This document shows, piece by piece, positions 1 through 8,454 of a DNA stretch of 64,000 nucleotides; position 1 is the stretch's first letter; the number at the start of each line of letters is the position of its first letter. Made by a program: the position numbers and the translations under genes. A model generated the notes under the pieces. It was not told the origin of the DNA. It saw only the letters and a list, made by a program, of their open reading frames with translations, and made no database searches. Source of the stretch: CBEULR01 sp965544035 (GTDB lineage Bacteria > Bacillota > Desulfotomaculia > Desulfotomaculales > Desulforudaceae); assembly GCA_965544035.1 (NCBI GenBank), contig CBEULR010000002.1:124001-188000 (forward strand), read 5' to 3'.

Positions 1-1057
1 CAATCTGCTTCTTGATCTGGGCGATCCGCTTGGTGATCGCATCGGTGTCACCCTTGCCGTCGACGATGATCGTCTCGTCCTTCTTCACACGAACCTGCCG
101 GGCACCGCCGAGCATATCCAGCTCAGCCTTGTCCAGCTTCAGGCCGATATCTTCGGTGATAACCTGGCCGCCGGTGAGGATGGCGATATCCTCCAGCATC
201 GCCTTACGGCGCTCACCGAAACCGGGTGCCTTCACCGCAACCACGCTCAGTGTGCCGCGCAGTTTGTTGAGCACCAGGGTCGCCAGTGCTTCGCCTTCGA
301 CGTCCTCGGCAACTACCAACAGCGGCTTACCGGTCTGAAGCACCTTCTCCAGCACCGGCAGGATGTCGGCGACAGCCGAAATCTTCTTATCAGTGATCAG
401 TATGTACGGGTCGCTCAACGTGGCTTCCATCTTGTCGGTTTCGGTTACCATGTACGCTGAAACGTAGCCCCGGTCGAAATTCATACCTTCGACGAGTTCG
501 AGCGAGGTATCGACGCCCTGCGATTCCTCGACGGTGATCACGCCGTCCTTGCCGACCTTCTCCATCGCATCGGCGATCAGATTGCCGATCGTTGCATCGT
601 TGGCAGAGACTGAAGCCACCTGAGAGATCGCTTCCTTGCTCTCCACCGGCTTGGCGAGGTTCTTGATTTCCTCGACCGCTTTCTCCACGGCCCGCTCGAT
701 ACCGCGCTTGACGATAATCGGGTTCGCACCGGCGGCCACGTTCTTCAGCCCCGCACGGACGATGGCCTGGGCCAGCACAGCGGCCGTTGTGGTACCGTCA
801 CCGGCGATGTCGTTAGTCTTGGTCGCTACTTCCTTCACCAGCTGGGCACCCATGTTCTCGAAGGGGTCCTCCAGCTCGATCTCGCGGGCGATGGTTACAC
901 CATCGTTTACAATCATCGGGGAGCCAAACTTCTTCTCCAACACCACGTTCCGGCCCTTGGGCCCAAGTGTGACCTTAACGGCATCAGCCAGAGCATTTAC
1001 GCCTCTTTCCATAGCGGCCCGGGCATCCGCGCCGAAGATGATGTCCTTACTTGCCAT
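1..1057 (-). CDS. groL: 60 kDa chaperonin GroEL (3' part outside window)
   Basis: The reverse strand reads MASKDIIFGADARAAMERGV from the ATG at 1057 and stays open to the window edge, giving about 352 of the usual ~540 codons. The nucleotide-binding AGDGTTT motif and the equatorial, intermediate and apical segments match GroEL along the whole visible length. GroEL forms the double-ring ATP-dependent folding chamber in the cytoplasm and works with GroES. groES lies 21 bases upstream on the same strand, so the two form the usual groESL operon under the CIRCE operator at 1403-1429. The missing C-terminus is only a window effect. Confidence 0.98.
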   Translation of the reverse strand, partial: MASKDIIFGADARAAMERGVNALADAVKVTLGPKGRNVVLEKKFGSPMIVNDGVTIAREIELEDPFENMGAQLVKEVATKTNDIAGDGTTTAAVLAQAIVRAGLKNVAAGANPIIVKRGIERAVEKAVEEIKNLAKPVESKEAISQVASVSANDATIGNLIADAMEKVGKDGVITVEESQGVDTSLELVEGMNFDRGYVSAYMVTETDKMEATLSDPYILITDKKISAVADILPVLEKVLQTGKPLLVVAEDVEGEALATLVLNKLRGTLSVVAVKAPGFGERRKAMLEDIAILTGGQVITEDIGLKLDKAELDMLGGARQVRVKKDETIIVDGKGDTDAITKRIAQIKKQI

Positions 1058-1078
1058 TTCGTTTCGTTACCCCCTTCT

Positions 1079-1363
1079 TTATTCCAATACGCCGAGAATG
1101 TCCATCTCACGAAGAATCAGGTACTCTTCATCGTCAATCTTGACTTCGTTGCCGGCATACTTCGAGTACAGCACCTGATCACCGACCTTCAGGTCGATGG
1201 CTACGCGCTGCCCGTTGTCCAGCAGACGGCCGGAACCGACGGCAACCACTTCACCTTTCTGCGGCTTTTCCTTGGCCGTATCCGGAAGAACGATGCCTCC
1301 CTTCGTTCTTTCCTCCATCGGCAGCGGCTTGACCACTACACGATCTCCCAGAGGTCTGATCAC
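1079..1363 (-). CDS. groS: 10 kDa co-chaperonin GroES
   Basis: This 94-residue protein starts MIRPLGDRVVVKPL and contains the GGIVLPDTAKEKPQ mobile-loop segment that docks on GroEL. It ends in the typical ILGVLE. Length and sequence are normal for GroES, which forms the heptameric lid of the GroEL folding chamber. A Shine-Dalgarno AAGGAGGGG lies just upstream of the ATG, and the CIRCE inverted repeat is in the leader 40 bases before the start. This predicts HrcA-controlled heat-shock regulation of the groES-groEL operon. No hrcA gene is present in the window. Confidence 0.98.
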   Translation of the reverse strand: MIRPLGDRVVVKPLPMEERTKGGIVLPDTAKEKPQKGEVVAVGSGRLLDNGQRVAIDLKVGDQVLYSKYAGNEVKIDDEEYLILREMDILGVLE

Positions 1364-1402
1364 AAAATACCCCTCCTTAAGTGAGCATTTTTTAATCTAT
1401 TG

Positions 1403-1429
1403 TTAGCACTCATCGATAGTGAGTGCTAA
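1403..1429 (-). promoter_or_regulatory. CIRCE operator (HrcA binding site)
   Basis: TTAGCACTC, nine bases, then GAGTGCTAA: an exact match to the CIRCE consensus, positioned in the 5' leader of groES. CIRCE is the HrcA repressor site of heat-shock operons in Firmicutes. Confidence 0.97.
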
Positions 1430-1667
1430 CAGCCAACCACAGTTATTATGATACGAATCTCACGAATTAAACGCAAACCTTGGATTTTCCGTAAAAAATT
1501 CTTTCAGAATCCGTTATTAGAGATTAGCTTCCCGGATCAGGCACTTTCTCATCATTATGCTTTTTCCGGACGCAGCAAAATCTGGTGCTGTTGGTTATAT
1601 TTTTCCCACCATGTAAAATGATTTATACCGCCTGCATCCAAAAGGAAGACAGGAGGTGACATTTCAC
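1430..1667. other. Intergenic AT-richer region upstream of groESL
   Basis: No credible reading frame is seen between the CIRCE element and the terminator at 1668. The groESL promoter must lie in its first part; a CATAAT-like -10 on the reverse strand near 1447-1452 is possible but its -35 is weak. Nothing else was recognised. Confidence 0.5.
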
Positions 1668-1697
1668 AAAAAAGAAGACGGTTTGAAAACCGCCTTC
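1668..1697 (-). terminator. Intrinsic terminator after the 66-residue gene
   Basis: On the reverse strand GAAGGCGGTTT and AAACCGTCTTC form a hairpin followed at once by TTTTTTG. It lies 36 bases downstream of the stop codon of the small gene at 1733-1933. Confidence 0.85.
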
Positions 1698-1732
1698 ACA
1701 CCTCTCACTTCCCAATTCAGACTCTCAAATTC

Positions 1733-1933
1733 TCAAAAGCAGCCCAATTCACACTTGTGGACTTTTAAGTCAAGCCGATCGCAGGCGCGACCGATAACCC
1801 GGGGATGGACGTTGAGCTCGGCTGCGAGCTTGCGGGCGGCCGTACAGGTAATTTTCCCGCCGGGAGCTGCTTGGCGCACGGCTTCTATAATCTCGGCGCT
1901 CGGCTCTTCCGCAAATTCCCTATCCTTGCCCAC
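1733..1933 (-). CDS. Small conserved protein, predicted DNA-binding (66 aa)
   Basis: Starts with GTG behind GAGAGGTGAGG and encodes 66 residues. The central stretch ITCTAARKLAAELNVHPRVI looks like a helix-turn-helix, followed by a Cys-containing C-terminus (HKCELGCF). I recall similar short proteins of unknown function from Desulfotomaculum-like Clostridia, but I cannot name a family. Coding is supported by the good ribosome binding site, a dedicated terminator just downstream and the composition. It is transcribed alone, between groESL and the folate/t6A genes. A regulatory role is only inference from the HTH-like segment. Confidence 0.7.
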   Translation of the reverse strand: MGKDREFAEEPSAEIIEAVRQAAPGGKITCTAARKLAAELNVHPRVIGRACDRLDLKVHKCELGCF

Positions 1934-1998
1934 AGAACCTCACCTCTCCGAATCGGATTATCTGTAAAGTATTAGAGATCGGGCGCCCGATACCTGCT

Positions 1999-2643
1999 TT
2001 ATCGCGGCAGAGTGTGCCGAGTCTTTTTCTGGTGAAAAAGAACCGGAAACCTTAAGCCGCGCTGCGGCACGCGCAGGGTACGGGTTGGAGTAACAATGTA
2101 GTTGACCCCCCGGTCGTGGGAATCGGGATGAACCGTCCTCCGCACCTGGAAATCAAAGGCCAGGCCCACCTTCACCGTGCGGCGCGGGATGGTGCCGAAG
2201 AACCGGTCGTAGTAGCCGCTACCGTACCCGATCCGGTATCCGTCCAGGTCGAAACCGATGCCCGGCACCAGGATCAGGTCGATTTCATCGGTCATGATTT
2301 CAGGCAGTCCCGGACGCGGTTCAAGAATGCCGTATGCCCCGCTGTCCAAATCATCGGGATAATGCTCGATCTGAACAACGGTCATCGACTTGTGTTCACA
2401 GTCGGTCACCGGCAGTCCCACTCTCTTTCCGTCCCGAAGCGCCGCGCCGATGATCGCGCCGGTCCGGACCTCATTACGCACGTCCGCATAGGCCATCACC
2501 GTCCGTGCTTGCTCAAATTGAGGCAGCTTCAGCACCCGGGCGGTGACCGCCGCGCTTTTTTCGGCAAGCTCCTCCGGCGTCAAGGCCATACGCCGTGCTA
2601 TCAACTCGGCCCGCAGTTTCCGCTTTCTATCCCTGTTTCCCAC
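1999..2643 (-). CDS. 5-formyltetrahydrofolate cyclo-ligase
   Basis: This 214-residue protein has the family layout: an N-terminal Lys/Arg-rich helix (KRKLRAELIARRMAL), a central VMAYADVRNEV segment, and the C-terminal nucleotide/folate loop IGYGSGYYDRFF near residues 138-149. The enzyme (MTHFS, 5-FCL) converts 5-formyl-THF to 5,10-methenyl-THF using ATP, recycling an inhibitory folate. The C-terminal ~15 residues after the family core are basic and look like a poorly conserved tail. The gene starts inside the end of tsaD (17-base overlap, same strand), so the two are probably co-transcribed. The assignment is firm; the exact start is less so. Confidence 0.93.
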   Translation of the reverse strand: MGNRDRKRKLRAELIARRMALTPEELAEKSAAVTARVLKLPQFEQARTVMAYADVRNEVRTGAIIGAALRDGKRVGLPVTDCEHKSMTVVQIEHYPDDLDSGAYGILEPRPGLPEIMTDEIDLILVPGIGFDLDGYRIGYGSGYYDRFFGTIPRRTVKVGLAFDFQVRRTVHPDSHDRGVNYIVTPTRTLRVPQRGLRFPVLFHQKKTRHTLPR

Positions 2644-3673
2644 TTCTAACCTCCCACTTCACACATCCCAATTTCTCCGCAGCCACGGCATTCAGCTCGG
2701 GACCGGCCGTTTCACCCCGCAGATACTTGTAGTAACCGACGCAGGCCACCATCGCCGCGTTGTCGGTGCACAGCTCAAGAGGCGGCACCGTTACCTCAAA
2801 ACCGGCCTCATTCGCCCGCGCAAGCAGCGCTTCGCGCAGGGCACTGTTCGCCGCCACCCCGCCCGCCAGCATGATGCCCGCCGGACGGTGTACGGCGGCA
2901 GCGGCCATTACCTTGTCCACCAAGACATCGGTAACCGCCTTTTGAAAGGAAGCGCAAACATCGGGTACGGAAACATCCCGCCCTTTCCGGCGTTCCCTTT
3001 CCAGGTAGTTCAGCACGGCCGTTTTCAGCCCGCTGAAGCTGAAGTCATATGTGTTTTCCTCCAGATAGGCGCGCGGGAAGCTTATCGCCTCCGGATCGCC
3101 GTCCCGGGCCTCGCGCTCGATCAGCGGACCGCCGGGATATCCGAGTCCCATCACCCGGGCCACCTTGTCAAAGGCTTCACCGGCCGCGTCATCCCGTGTC
3201 CGTCCCAGCAACCGATAATCACCATGACGGGCAATTAAGAACAGGTCGGTATGCCCGCCCGAAACCACCAGGCACAGCTGGGGAAAGGGCAGGTTCGGAC
3301 GGATCAGAAAGTTGGCATAGATGTGTGCTTCCAGATGATTTACACCAATCAGGGGAAGATCATGCGCGAAGGCGATCGCCTTGGCCGACATCAGCCCGAC
3401 CAGCAGCGATCCGGCCAGACCGGGACCGTAGGTAACGGCAACGGCGTTAAGATCTGAAAACCCCCGACCGGCCTGTTCGAGCGCCTCGTTCACCGTAAGC
3501 GGGGCCATCTCCAGGTGCCGCCGGGAGGCCACCTCGGGCACCACACCGCCGTATTTTTGGTGTATAGCCACCTGGGTGGAAATGATGTTCGATTCAATGA
3601 CGCACCCGTCGCTGACCACCGCAGCCGAAGTCTCATCGCAGGATGTTTCGATCCCCAGGACAATCACACTCAT
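2627..3673 (-). CDS. tsaD: tRNA N6-adenosine threonylcarbamoyltransferase TsaD
   Basis: The chosen ATG (3673) gives MSVIVLGIETSCDETSAAVV, the canonical Kae1/TsaD N-terminus; an upstream in-frame start at 3703 would add ten non-conserved residues. The metal-binding HLEAHIYANF motif, VSGGHTDL, and the C-terminal TDNAAM motif are present, so the ASKHA-fold catalytic subunit is complete. With TsaB and TsaE it transfers threonylcarbamoyl from TC-AMP to A37 of ANN-decoding tRNAs. Its partners tsaE, tsaB and rimI are 7-8 kb away (10264-11908) on the same strand, separated by the error-prone polymerase cassette. The leader contains an inverted repeat that could hide the ribosome binding site. Confidence 0.97.
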   Translation of the reverse strand: MSVIVLGIETSCDETSAAVVSDGCVIESNIISTQVAIHQKYGGVVPEVASRRHLEMAPLTVNEALEQAGRGFSDLNAVAVTYGPGLAGSLLVGLMSAKAIAFAHDLPLIGVNHLEAHIYANFLIRPNLPFPQLCLVVSGGHTDLFLIARHGDYRLLGRTRDDAAGEAFDKVARVMGLGYPGGPLIEREARDGDPEAISFPRAYLEENTYDFSFSGLKTAVLNYLERERRKGRDVSVPDVCASFQKAVTDVLVDKVMAAAAVHRPAGIMLAGGVAANSALREALLARANEAGFEVTVPPLELCTDNAAMVACVGYYKYLRGETAGPELNAVAAEKLGCVKWEVRSGKQG

Positions 3674-3680
3674 CAGTAGT

Positions 3681-3723
3681 AACGCCCCTTTCACTGGAAA
3701 CATTCTAACACAAGAGGGGCGTT
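3681..3723 (-). promoter_or_regulatory. Inverted repeat in the tsaD 5' leader
   Basis: AACGCCCC (3681-3688) and GGGGCGTT (3716-3723) are perfect inverted arms. On the transcript the 3' arm AAAGGGGCG is also the only good Shine-Dalgarno for tsaD. The loop carries TTGTGTTAGAATG, which reads as an extended -10 (TGTTAGAAT), so whether the hairpin is transcribed depends on which start site is used. Confidence 0.45.
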
Positions 3724-3778
3724 AAGTGAGAATATGGGGGGTGAGGAAGAATATTATGAACGCATATGAAAGAAAGAC

Positions 3779-4075
3779 TTAGTGGGCATCGGGCTTCTTG
3801 GCTTCTTCGGCGGGACCGGAGCGGCCGACATCGCTCTTGGCCAGACGGGCGAACAAAGCGGCCAGGGTTCGCTTCTCGCTCTCATCGCCCTGCTCCCACA
3901 GCTCTTTGATCAAACGCTGTTCCCTGTTTCCCGGGTCAAAGTGATCGGCCAGGATACCGCCAACGTAGTAGGCCAGCCCCTCCAGGTTCTTTTCGGAAAT
4001 CCCCAGCGCACGTCCGGCATGCAGCGCAGTGCCGATTATCCTTTTCCAATTATGCCATTCGATGTCAGTTTCCAC
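3779..4075 (-). CDS. DUF3243 family protein
   Basis: A 98-residue protein starting with GTG behind GAGGTGAAGAG. The residues WHNWKRIIGTALHAGRALGI, the GLAYYVGGILADHFDPGNREQ segment and KELWEQGDESEKRTLAALFARL match the small helical DUF3243 family, which includes B. subtilis YmfJ by my recollection. The function of the family is unknown. The C-terminal 20 residues are polar and low-complexity. The gene is transcribed alone on the reverse strand and is divergent from the zinc-ribbon gene. Confidence 0.8.
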   Translation of the reverse strand: METDIEWHNWKRIIGTALHAGRALGISEKNLEGLAYYVGGILADHFDPGNREQRLIKELWEQGDESEKRTLAALFARLAKSDVGRSGPAEEAKKPDAH

Positions 4076-4168
4076 AGCTCTTCACCTCTGACCATAGTCT
4101 TTCTAATGCGGAAAGGATTATGTGCGGCCCGATATCGACTGTTGTCGTGAGACTTTGGCAATAAAAGT

Positions 4169-4197
4169 TTGCATTTCTTCGCTAACTGGGTTATACT
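4169..4197 (+). promoter_or_regulatory. SigA-type promoter of the zinc-ribbon gene
   Basis: TTGCAT (4169-4174), 17 bases, TATACT (4192-4197). It lies 124 bases upstream of the GTG start at 4321, leaving a leader of about 115 bases without a clear structure. Confidence 0.7.
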
Positions 4198-4320
4198 ATT
4201 ACTGCCTCTAAAAGTGTGCTCATTGAGGACTACCCGATAGCTGACCTATCTCTCAGGGAAATGCTTGGTGGGACCCGTGGCGACTTTGGAGAGAACAAAA
4301 TTTTAAGGAGAGATAGTTCA

Positions 4321-4620
4321 GTGTTCGAGGACAAGACCCTGCAGTGCAGAGACTGTGGTGCCGAATTCGTTTTTTCCGCCGGGGAACAGGAGTTCTACGC
4401 CGAAAAAGGCTTTGAGAACGAACCCGCCCGCTGCCCGGAATGCCGTGCGGCGAAAAGAGCGGCCCGCAGAAACAACGGCTATGGCGCCCCGAGACAGATG
4501 TATCCGGTCGTCTGCGCCAGCTGCGGTGTTGAAACCGAAGTTCCCTTTGAGCCCACAGGAAGCCGTCCGGTGTACTGCCGTGACTGTTTCCAGGCCCAAA
4601 GACAGTCCTTTGGCAGATAA
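4321..4620 (+). CDS. Zinc-ribbon protein with CxxC-x17-CxxC motif
   Basis: The GTG at 4321 follows TTTTAAGGAG and gives a 99-residue protein beginning MFEDKTLQCRDCGAEFVF. The longer frame from 4216 has no ribosome binding site and a non-conserved extension. Four Cys pairs are visible: CRDC near residue 9, CPEC near 40, CASC near 65 and CRDC near 86. The last two are spaced by exactly 17 residues, the hallmark of the CxxC_CxxC family (TIGR04272 as I remember). Two zinc sites are therefore likely. Such small proteins are common in Clostridia and lack an assigned function; nucleic-acid or protein binding is inference. A strong terminator follows. Confidence 0.85.
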   Translation: MFEDKTLQCRDCGAEFVFSAGEQEFYAEKGFENEPARCPECRAAKRAARRNNGYGAPRQMYPVVCASCGVETEVPFEPTGSRPVYCRDCFQAQRQSFGR

Positions 4621-4638
4621 CTGCACAATACCGCAACA

Positions 4639-4677
4639 AAGCCGGCACTTTTGAAAAGTGCCGGCTTTTGTTTTTTC
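4639..4677 (+). terminator. Intrinsic terminator of the zinc-ribbon gene
   Basis: AAGCCGGCACTTTT pairs with AAAAGTGCCGGCTT, followed by TTGTTTTTT, 19 bases after the stop codon. The near-perfect stem could also end dnaE2 transcripts arriving from the other strand. Confidence 0.93.
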
Positions 4678-4690
4678 TCTGCCTCCCCGT

Positions 4691-7600
4691 TTATTGAATT
4701 ACGGAAACTCGTCCCGCCAGGATGCCCCGCCGGGAAAGGGTGCCATGCACAATCACCATCCGGGCCCCGGCAAACAAGACCCAGCCGCTGCGCCGGTAAC
4801 AGTCCTCAAACACAGTGACATCGGTTATCCCGAACTCATCCTCCAGCGAGAAAAAGACCACAATCCGCCCGCTGCGTGTGGGCGGACGGTGCGGCCGGAT
4901 AACAATCCCGGCCGCTTTCACCTCCCGTCCCTCGGGCACATCCTTCAATTCGATGCTGTTCAGACAGCCGCGAACGGAAGGTGTTCCCCGCAGCAGGGCC
5001 ATCGGGTGCGGCCCGACGTTGATGCCGAGCACCCGGTAGGCGTAAACGCGCTTTTCAGCCGGACTGAAATCGGGCAGGCCGCCGTCATCCGTTTCCGCCC
5101 GATAACCCTGAAAGAGCCCATTCTCCAAAGGCGGTGTCTCCCGCAGCCGGCTCAGAAGCGCGCGCCGGTTCGGGTGCAGGCGGTCGAAGGCGCCGCACAG
5201 AATCAGATTGACCAAAACATCGGCCGGCAGCCGCACCCGGCACCGGCAATCATCGAAGGACCGGTAAGGGCCCTGTTCGCGGGCCTCCAGCAGATCATCC
5301 AGGGCCTGCCGGGTCATCCCCCGCACCTGCGCGAGCGGCACCCGGATCGCCCCGTCCTCGACCTCGAACTTCGCCCCGCTGCGGTTGATGTCGGGCGGCA
5401 GAATCTCCACGCCCCGGTTTCGGGCAATGTTGCAGATGGTGTCCGGATGGTAGTAGCCCATCGGCTGACTGGAGAGGATGGCCGCGAAATAGGCGGCCGG
5501 ATAGTGCTGCGCCAGGTAGGCCGTACGATAAGCCGTGGTGGCGAAAGCGGCCGCGTGGGCCTCACAGAAGCCGTAACCGGCGTATCCCTGAAGGCCGTCG
5601 AAAATCCGGCGTGCCGTGCCGATTTCCACCCCGTTCGCCACGGCTTTGGCCACAAATTCCTCCCCGAGCACCTGCATCTCCCGCCGTGAACGCCGTTTGC
5701 TCATCACCCGCCGCAGCCGGTCGGCCTCGCCCGGCGTAAAACCGGCCACAGCCGTGGCGATGGCGATCACCTGCTCCTGAAACAGCACCACACCGTATGT
5801 CTTCTCCAGGATCGGCTTCAGCTTCGGATGCAGGTAGGTCACCGGTTCCTCACCCCGGCGTCTCCGTACATAGGGCTCGACCATATTCCCCTGCACCGGG
5901 CCGGGCCGGATCAGCGCCACGCTGGCCACCACATCCTCCAGCCGGTCCGCGCCAAGACGCAGCTGGAGCTGCCGCTGGGCCGGACTCTCCAGCTGAAAAA
6001 CGCCGACCGTTTCCGCACTGCGCAGAAGCTCATAAGTCCCGCGGTCGTCATCCGGGATCCGGTCGTAGCAGAAGGCCGGATCCTGCCGCCGGATGGTCCG
6101 CACGGCCTCGTCAACCGCCCCCAGGGTGCGCAGGGACAGGATATCGAACTTCAAAAGGCCCAGGTCCTCCACATCATCCTTGTCAAACTGGACGATGGTG
6201 ACCCCCTTGGCCGCCCGCTGCAGGGGCGAGATGTCGGTCAGGGGCAGGCGGCTGAGCACGATCCCGCCCAGGTGCGTGCCCAGAAAACGGGGGAAACCGG
6301 CTGCCGCCGCACAGTACCGGTACAGCTGGCGGTATTCCGGCCTGCGGAAGCGGGGATGGCGCAGTTCGGGGTAAAAATCGAGGGCATGTTCGATATCGTC
6401 GGCGGCGATATGCGGGAAGCGCTTGGCCAGCTGGTCCAGTTCGTCCGCCGGCAGGCCGAGCACCTTGCCGATCTCCCGCACGGCCGAACGCGCCCGGAAA
6501 GTGCTGTAGGTGGCCACCCAGGCCGTCTTCCCGTCGCCGTACCGCCGGCACACGTAGGCCGAGACCTCGTCCCGCCGCCGGGCGTCGAAGTCGATGTCGA
6601 TGTCGGGGGCGCCCGCCCGCTCGAGGCTCAGAAAACGCTCAAACAGCAGTCCCCGGCCGATCGCGTCGACCTCGGTGATCCCCAGACAGTAGGCGACCGC
6701 CGAGTCGGCGGCCGAACCCCGGCCCGCGTGCCGGATGCCATGCCGCGCGGCCCACCGGACGGCGTCCCAGGCAATCAAAAAGAAGTCCTCATAACCAAGA
6801 CTGCAGATCACGTGCAGTTCACGCTCCAGCCGGTCCTCGATTTCCCGGCTGATCCGCCCGTACCGCTTCCGGGCACCCCGGTAAACCAGGCGGCGCAGAA
6901 GCGCGGCCGGTTTCTCGCCCGGGAGGACGGGATACCGGGGCAGCCGGCAGGTCTCCAGATCAAGTGCCGGGCGGCAGCGCTCGGCGATTTCAACCGTCTT
7001 GGACAGGGCCTCCGGGCAGGCAGGAAACAGCCGGGCCATCTCGTCCGGGGACTTCAAGTAAAGTTCGGCGTTCAGGCGCCGTTCGGGGTGAACGTCCTCG
7101 AGGGTGAGACCGTGGCGGATGCAGGTCAGGATCTCATGCACAGGGAAGTCGGCACGGTTTCGGTAATGCACGTTATTGGTGGCGACCACGCCCAGTCCGA
7201 GGCGTTCGGCCAGTTCAACCAGCGTCCGGTTTAGCACCGCCGCCCCCGGCACCAGATCCTGAATCAGCTCAATATAAAACCGGTCCCGGCCGAACAGAGC
7301 TGCATACCGCCGCGCGGCCTGTTCGGCCTCGGCGTAACGCCGCATCCGCACCAGCGCCGGGATTTCCCCCCGGCGGCAGCCCGAAAGGGCCAGGAGACCG
7401 GAGCTGTGCGCGGCCAGCGCTGCTTCGGCGACCCGGGGCTCACCCCGGGGATGATCCAGGTGCGCCCGTGTCAACAGCCGGCAGAGACTAGCGTAGCCCT
7501 CCGGACCGTCGGCCAACAGCGTCAGGTGGAACCCGCCGGTCATGGTAACCTCGGCTCCCTGCAGCGGTTTGATGCCGGCGGCAACGCAGGCCCGCTGAAA

Positions 7601-7759
7601 ACGGACCGCCCCGCAGACATTGTGATGGTCGGTCAGGGCCAGGGCGGGCATGCCGTAACCGGCCGCGGACGCAACCAGGTCTTCGATGGATGAGCCCCCG
7701 TCCAGGAAGGAAAAGGGGGAGTGAACGTGTAGATGTACGAAAGGTGTTTTTCCGGGCAT
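4691..7759 (-). CDS. dnaE2: Error-prone DNA polymerase III alpha subunit, DnaE2/ImuC type
   Basis: 1022 residues, the length of DnaE2/ImuC rather than replicative DnaE (~1150) or PolC. It opens with a PHP domain (FVHLHVHSPFSFLDG, then ALTDHHNV). The C-family polymerase triad is visible: PDIDIDF near residue 386 and the third Asp in LKFDILS near 539. A C-terminal OB-fold (VIRPHRPPTRSGRIVVFFSL) ends the protein, without the long replicative tail. In characterised systems DnaE2 performs damage-induced translesion synthesis together with ImuB. The DUF6504 and ImuB-like genes immediately upstream on the same strand support that role here. A replicative DnaE is excluded mainly by length and neighbourhood. 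Confidence 0.9.
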   Translation of the reverse strand: MPGKTPFVHLHVHSPFSFLDGGSSIEDLVASAAGYGMPALALTDHHNVCGAVRFQRACVAAGIKPLQGAEVTMTGGFHLTLLADGPEGYASLCRLLTRAHLDHPRGEPRVAEAALAAHSSGLLALSGCRRGEIPALVRMRRYAEAEQAARRYAALFGRDRFYIELIQDLVPGAAVLNRTLVELAERLGLGVVATNNVHYRNRADFPVHEILTCIRHGLTLEDVHPERRLNAELYLKSPDEMARLFPACPEALSKTVEIAERCRPALDLETCRLPRYPVLPGEKPAALLRRLVYRGARKRYGRISREIEDRLERELHVICSLGYEDFFLIAWDAVRWAARHGIRHAGRGSAADSAVAYCLGITEVDAIGRGLLFERFLSLERAGAPDIDIDFDARRRDEVSAYVCRRYGDGKTAWVATYSTFRARSAVREIGKVLGLPADELDQLAKRFPHIAADDIEHALDFYPELRHPRFRRPEYRQLYRYCAAAAGFPRFLGTHLGGIVLSRLPLTDISPLQRAAKGVTIVQFDKDDVEDLGLLKFDILSLRTLGAVDEAVRTIRRQDPAFCYDRIPDDDRGTYELLRSAETVGVFQLESPAQRQLQLRLGADRLEDVVASVALIRPGPVQGNMVEPYVRRRRGEEPVTYLHPKLKPILEKTYGVVLFQEQVIAIATAVAGFTPGEADRLRRVMSKRRSRREMQVLGEEFVAKAVANGVEIGTARRIFDGLQGYAGYGFCEAHAAAFATTAYRTAYLAQHYPAAYFAAILSSQPMGYYHPDTICNIARNRGVEILPPDINRSGAKFEVEDGAIRVPLAQVRGMTRQALDDLLEAREQGPYRSFDDCRCRVRLPADVLVNLILCGAFDRLHPNRRALLSRLRETPPLENGLFQGYRAETDDGGLPDFSPAEKRVYAYRVLGINVGPHPMALLRGTPSVRGCLNSIELKDVPEGREVKAAGIVIRPHRPPTRSGRIVVFFSLEDEFGITDVTVFEDCYRRSGWVLFAGARMVIVHGTLSRRGILAGRVSVIQ

Positions 7760-7784
7760 TTTTCACGTCCCTAGATGTAGAGTA

Positions 7785-7876
7785 GTCAGGAATCAGGAGT
7801 CAGGAGCCAGTATTCAGTAGAAGAGGGGAATTTATATACCGGCCACTGTTCAACAAGGGTCTCAGTCCTTGTTGAG
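7785..7876. repeat. Degenerate TCAG/TATTCAGTAG repeat with a small hairpin
   Basis: 7785-7830 repeats variants of AGTCAGGAATCAGGAGTCAGG and TATTCAGTAG. It is followed by a hairpin with arms TCAACAAGG (7850-7858) and CCTTGTTGA (7867-7875). The hairpin loop has the same CTCAG/CCCAG core as the hairpin at 8440-8458. It lies between the stops/starts of dnaE2 and the DUF6504 gene. Confidence 0.6.
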
Positions 7877-8128
7877 CTAGTCATAAATTTTGTAAAGGTA
7901 CCACTCACCGGAGGCGGCATCGCAGTAGATTTCAAAGACACCGCCGCCGGACGTTTGGACCCGCAGGAAGGTCTTCTCGCCCTCCCCCGCCCACCAGCGC
8001 CCGGTTTCCTTCCAGCAATCCGCAACTCCGGTCACCTGATACCAGCGCCTGTTCCAGCGGAAGCGCCCCGGATGCCGGCCCGCCCTCACAACCTCTACCG
8101 GCCGGTCGATAATCCGCGCCACAATCAA
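7877..8128 (-). CDS. DUF6504 family protein of error-prone polymerase cassettes
   Basis: 83 residues. The N-terminal part RIIDRPVEVV and RFRWNRRWYQVTGVADCWKE, the Trp pair in GRWWAG and the C-terminal VFEIYCDAASGEWYLYKIYD fit the DUF6504 family as I know it: a small beta-rich domain found beside dnaE2/imuB genes, mainly in Actinobacteria. Its function is unknown. Position between the ImuB-like gene and dnaE2, on the same strand, suggests an accessory subunit or regulator of the translesion complex. The gene is flanked on both sides by degenerate repeats, so it is separated from dnaE2 by 117 bases rather than tightly coupled. Family assignment is from memory of the pattern, not a search. Confidence 0.75.
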   Translation of the reverse strand: MIVARIIDRPVEVVRAGRHPGRFRWNRRWYQVTGVADCWKETGRWWAGEGEKTFLRVQTSGGGVFEIYCDAASGEWYLYKIYD

Positions 8129-8454
8129 TCACTCCGTATCAGTAGTGAGTAGCGAGTATCCGGTATTTAGCAGAAAAACCCTACTGGCTACTCCCCTCAA
8201 AATAGTTCAGTACTCGGCATCCGGGTTTACCTTCCGGCGACTTATGCGATAAACGGATGTCAGAAGTCAGCGGTCGGAAATAGTGAAAGGAATGCACTCC
8301 ACGCATTCCGGGAGTAAGAAATCCCGGATGACACGAAAGTAAGCACTATTCTCAGAGCAGTAGCCAGTATTCAGTGGGAACGAAAGAGTACATGAATTTT
8401 CATCCTCTACTAGATACTAGATACTCACTACTCGCTACTGTAAGGCCCCAGCCC
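8129..8454. repeat. Non-coding repeat-rich spacer between DUF6504 and imuB-like genes
   Basis: No gene is seen. The spacer holds degenerate TACT/GAGTA repeats (8135-8165 and 8400-8440) and a CATCCGGGTTTACCT module (about 8218-8232) that recurs near 16729. There are hairpins GGAATGC/GCATTCC (8289-8309) and CCGGGA/TCCCGG (8308-8327), and a hairpin GTAAGG/CCTTAC (8440-8458) running into the stop codon of the imuB-like gene. Confidence 0.65.

Noticed and set aside
4216..4320. N-terminal extension of the zinc-ribbon protein
   Set aside because: No ribosome binding site at 4216, whereas GTG 4321 has AAGGAG and starts exactly at the conserved domain.
5828..7234. 468-codon open frame antisense to dnaE2
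   Set aside because: Shadow of a GC-rich gene: rich in Pro, Arg, Gly and His, no family pattern, and the opposite strand is a full polymerase.
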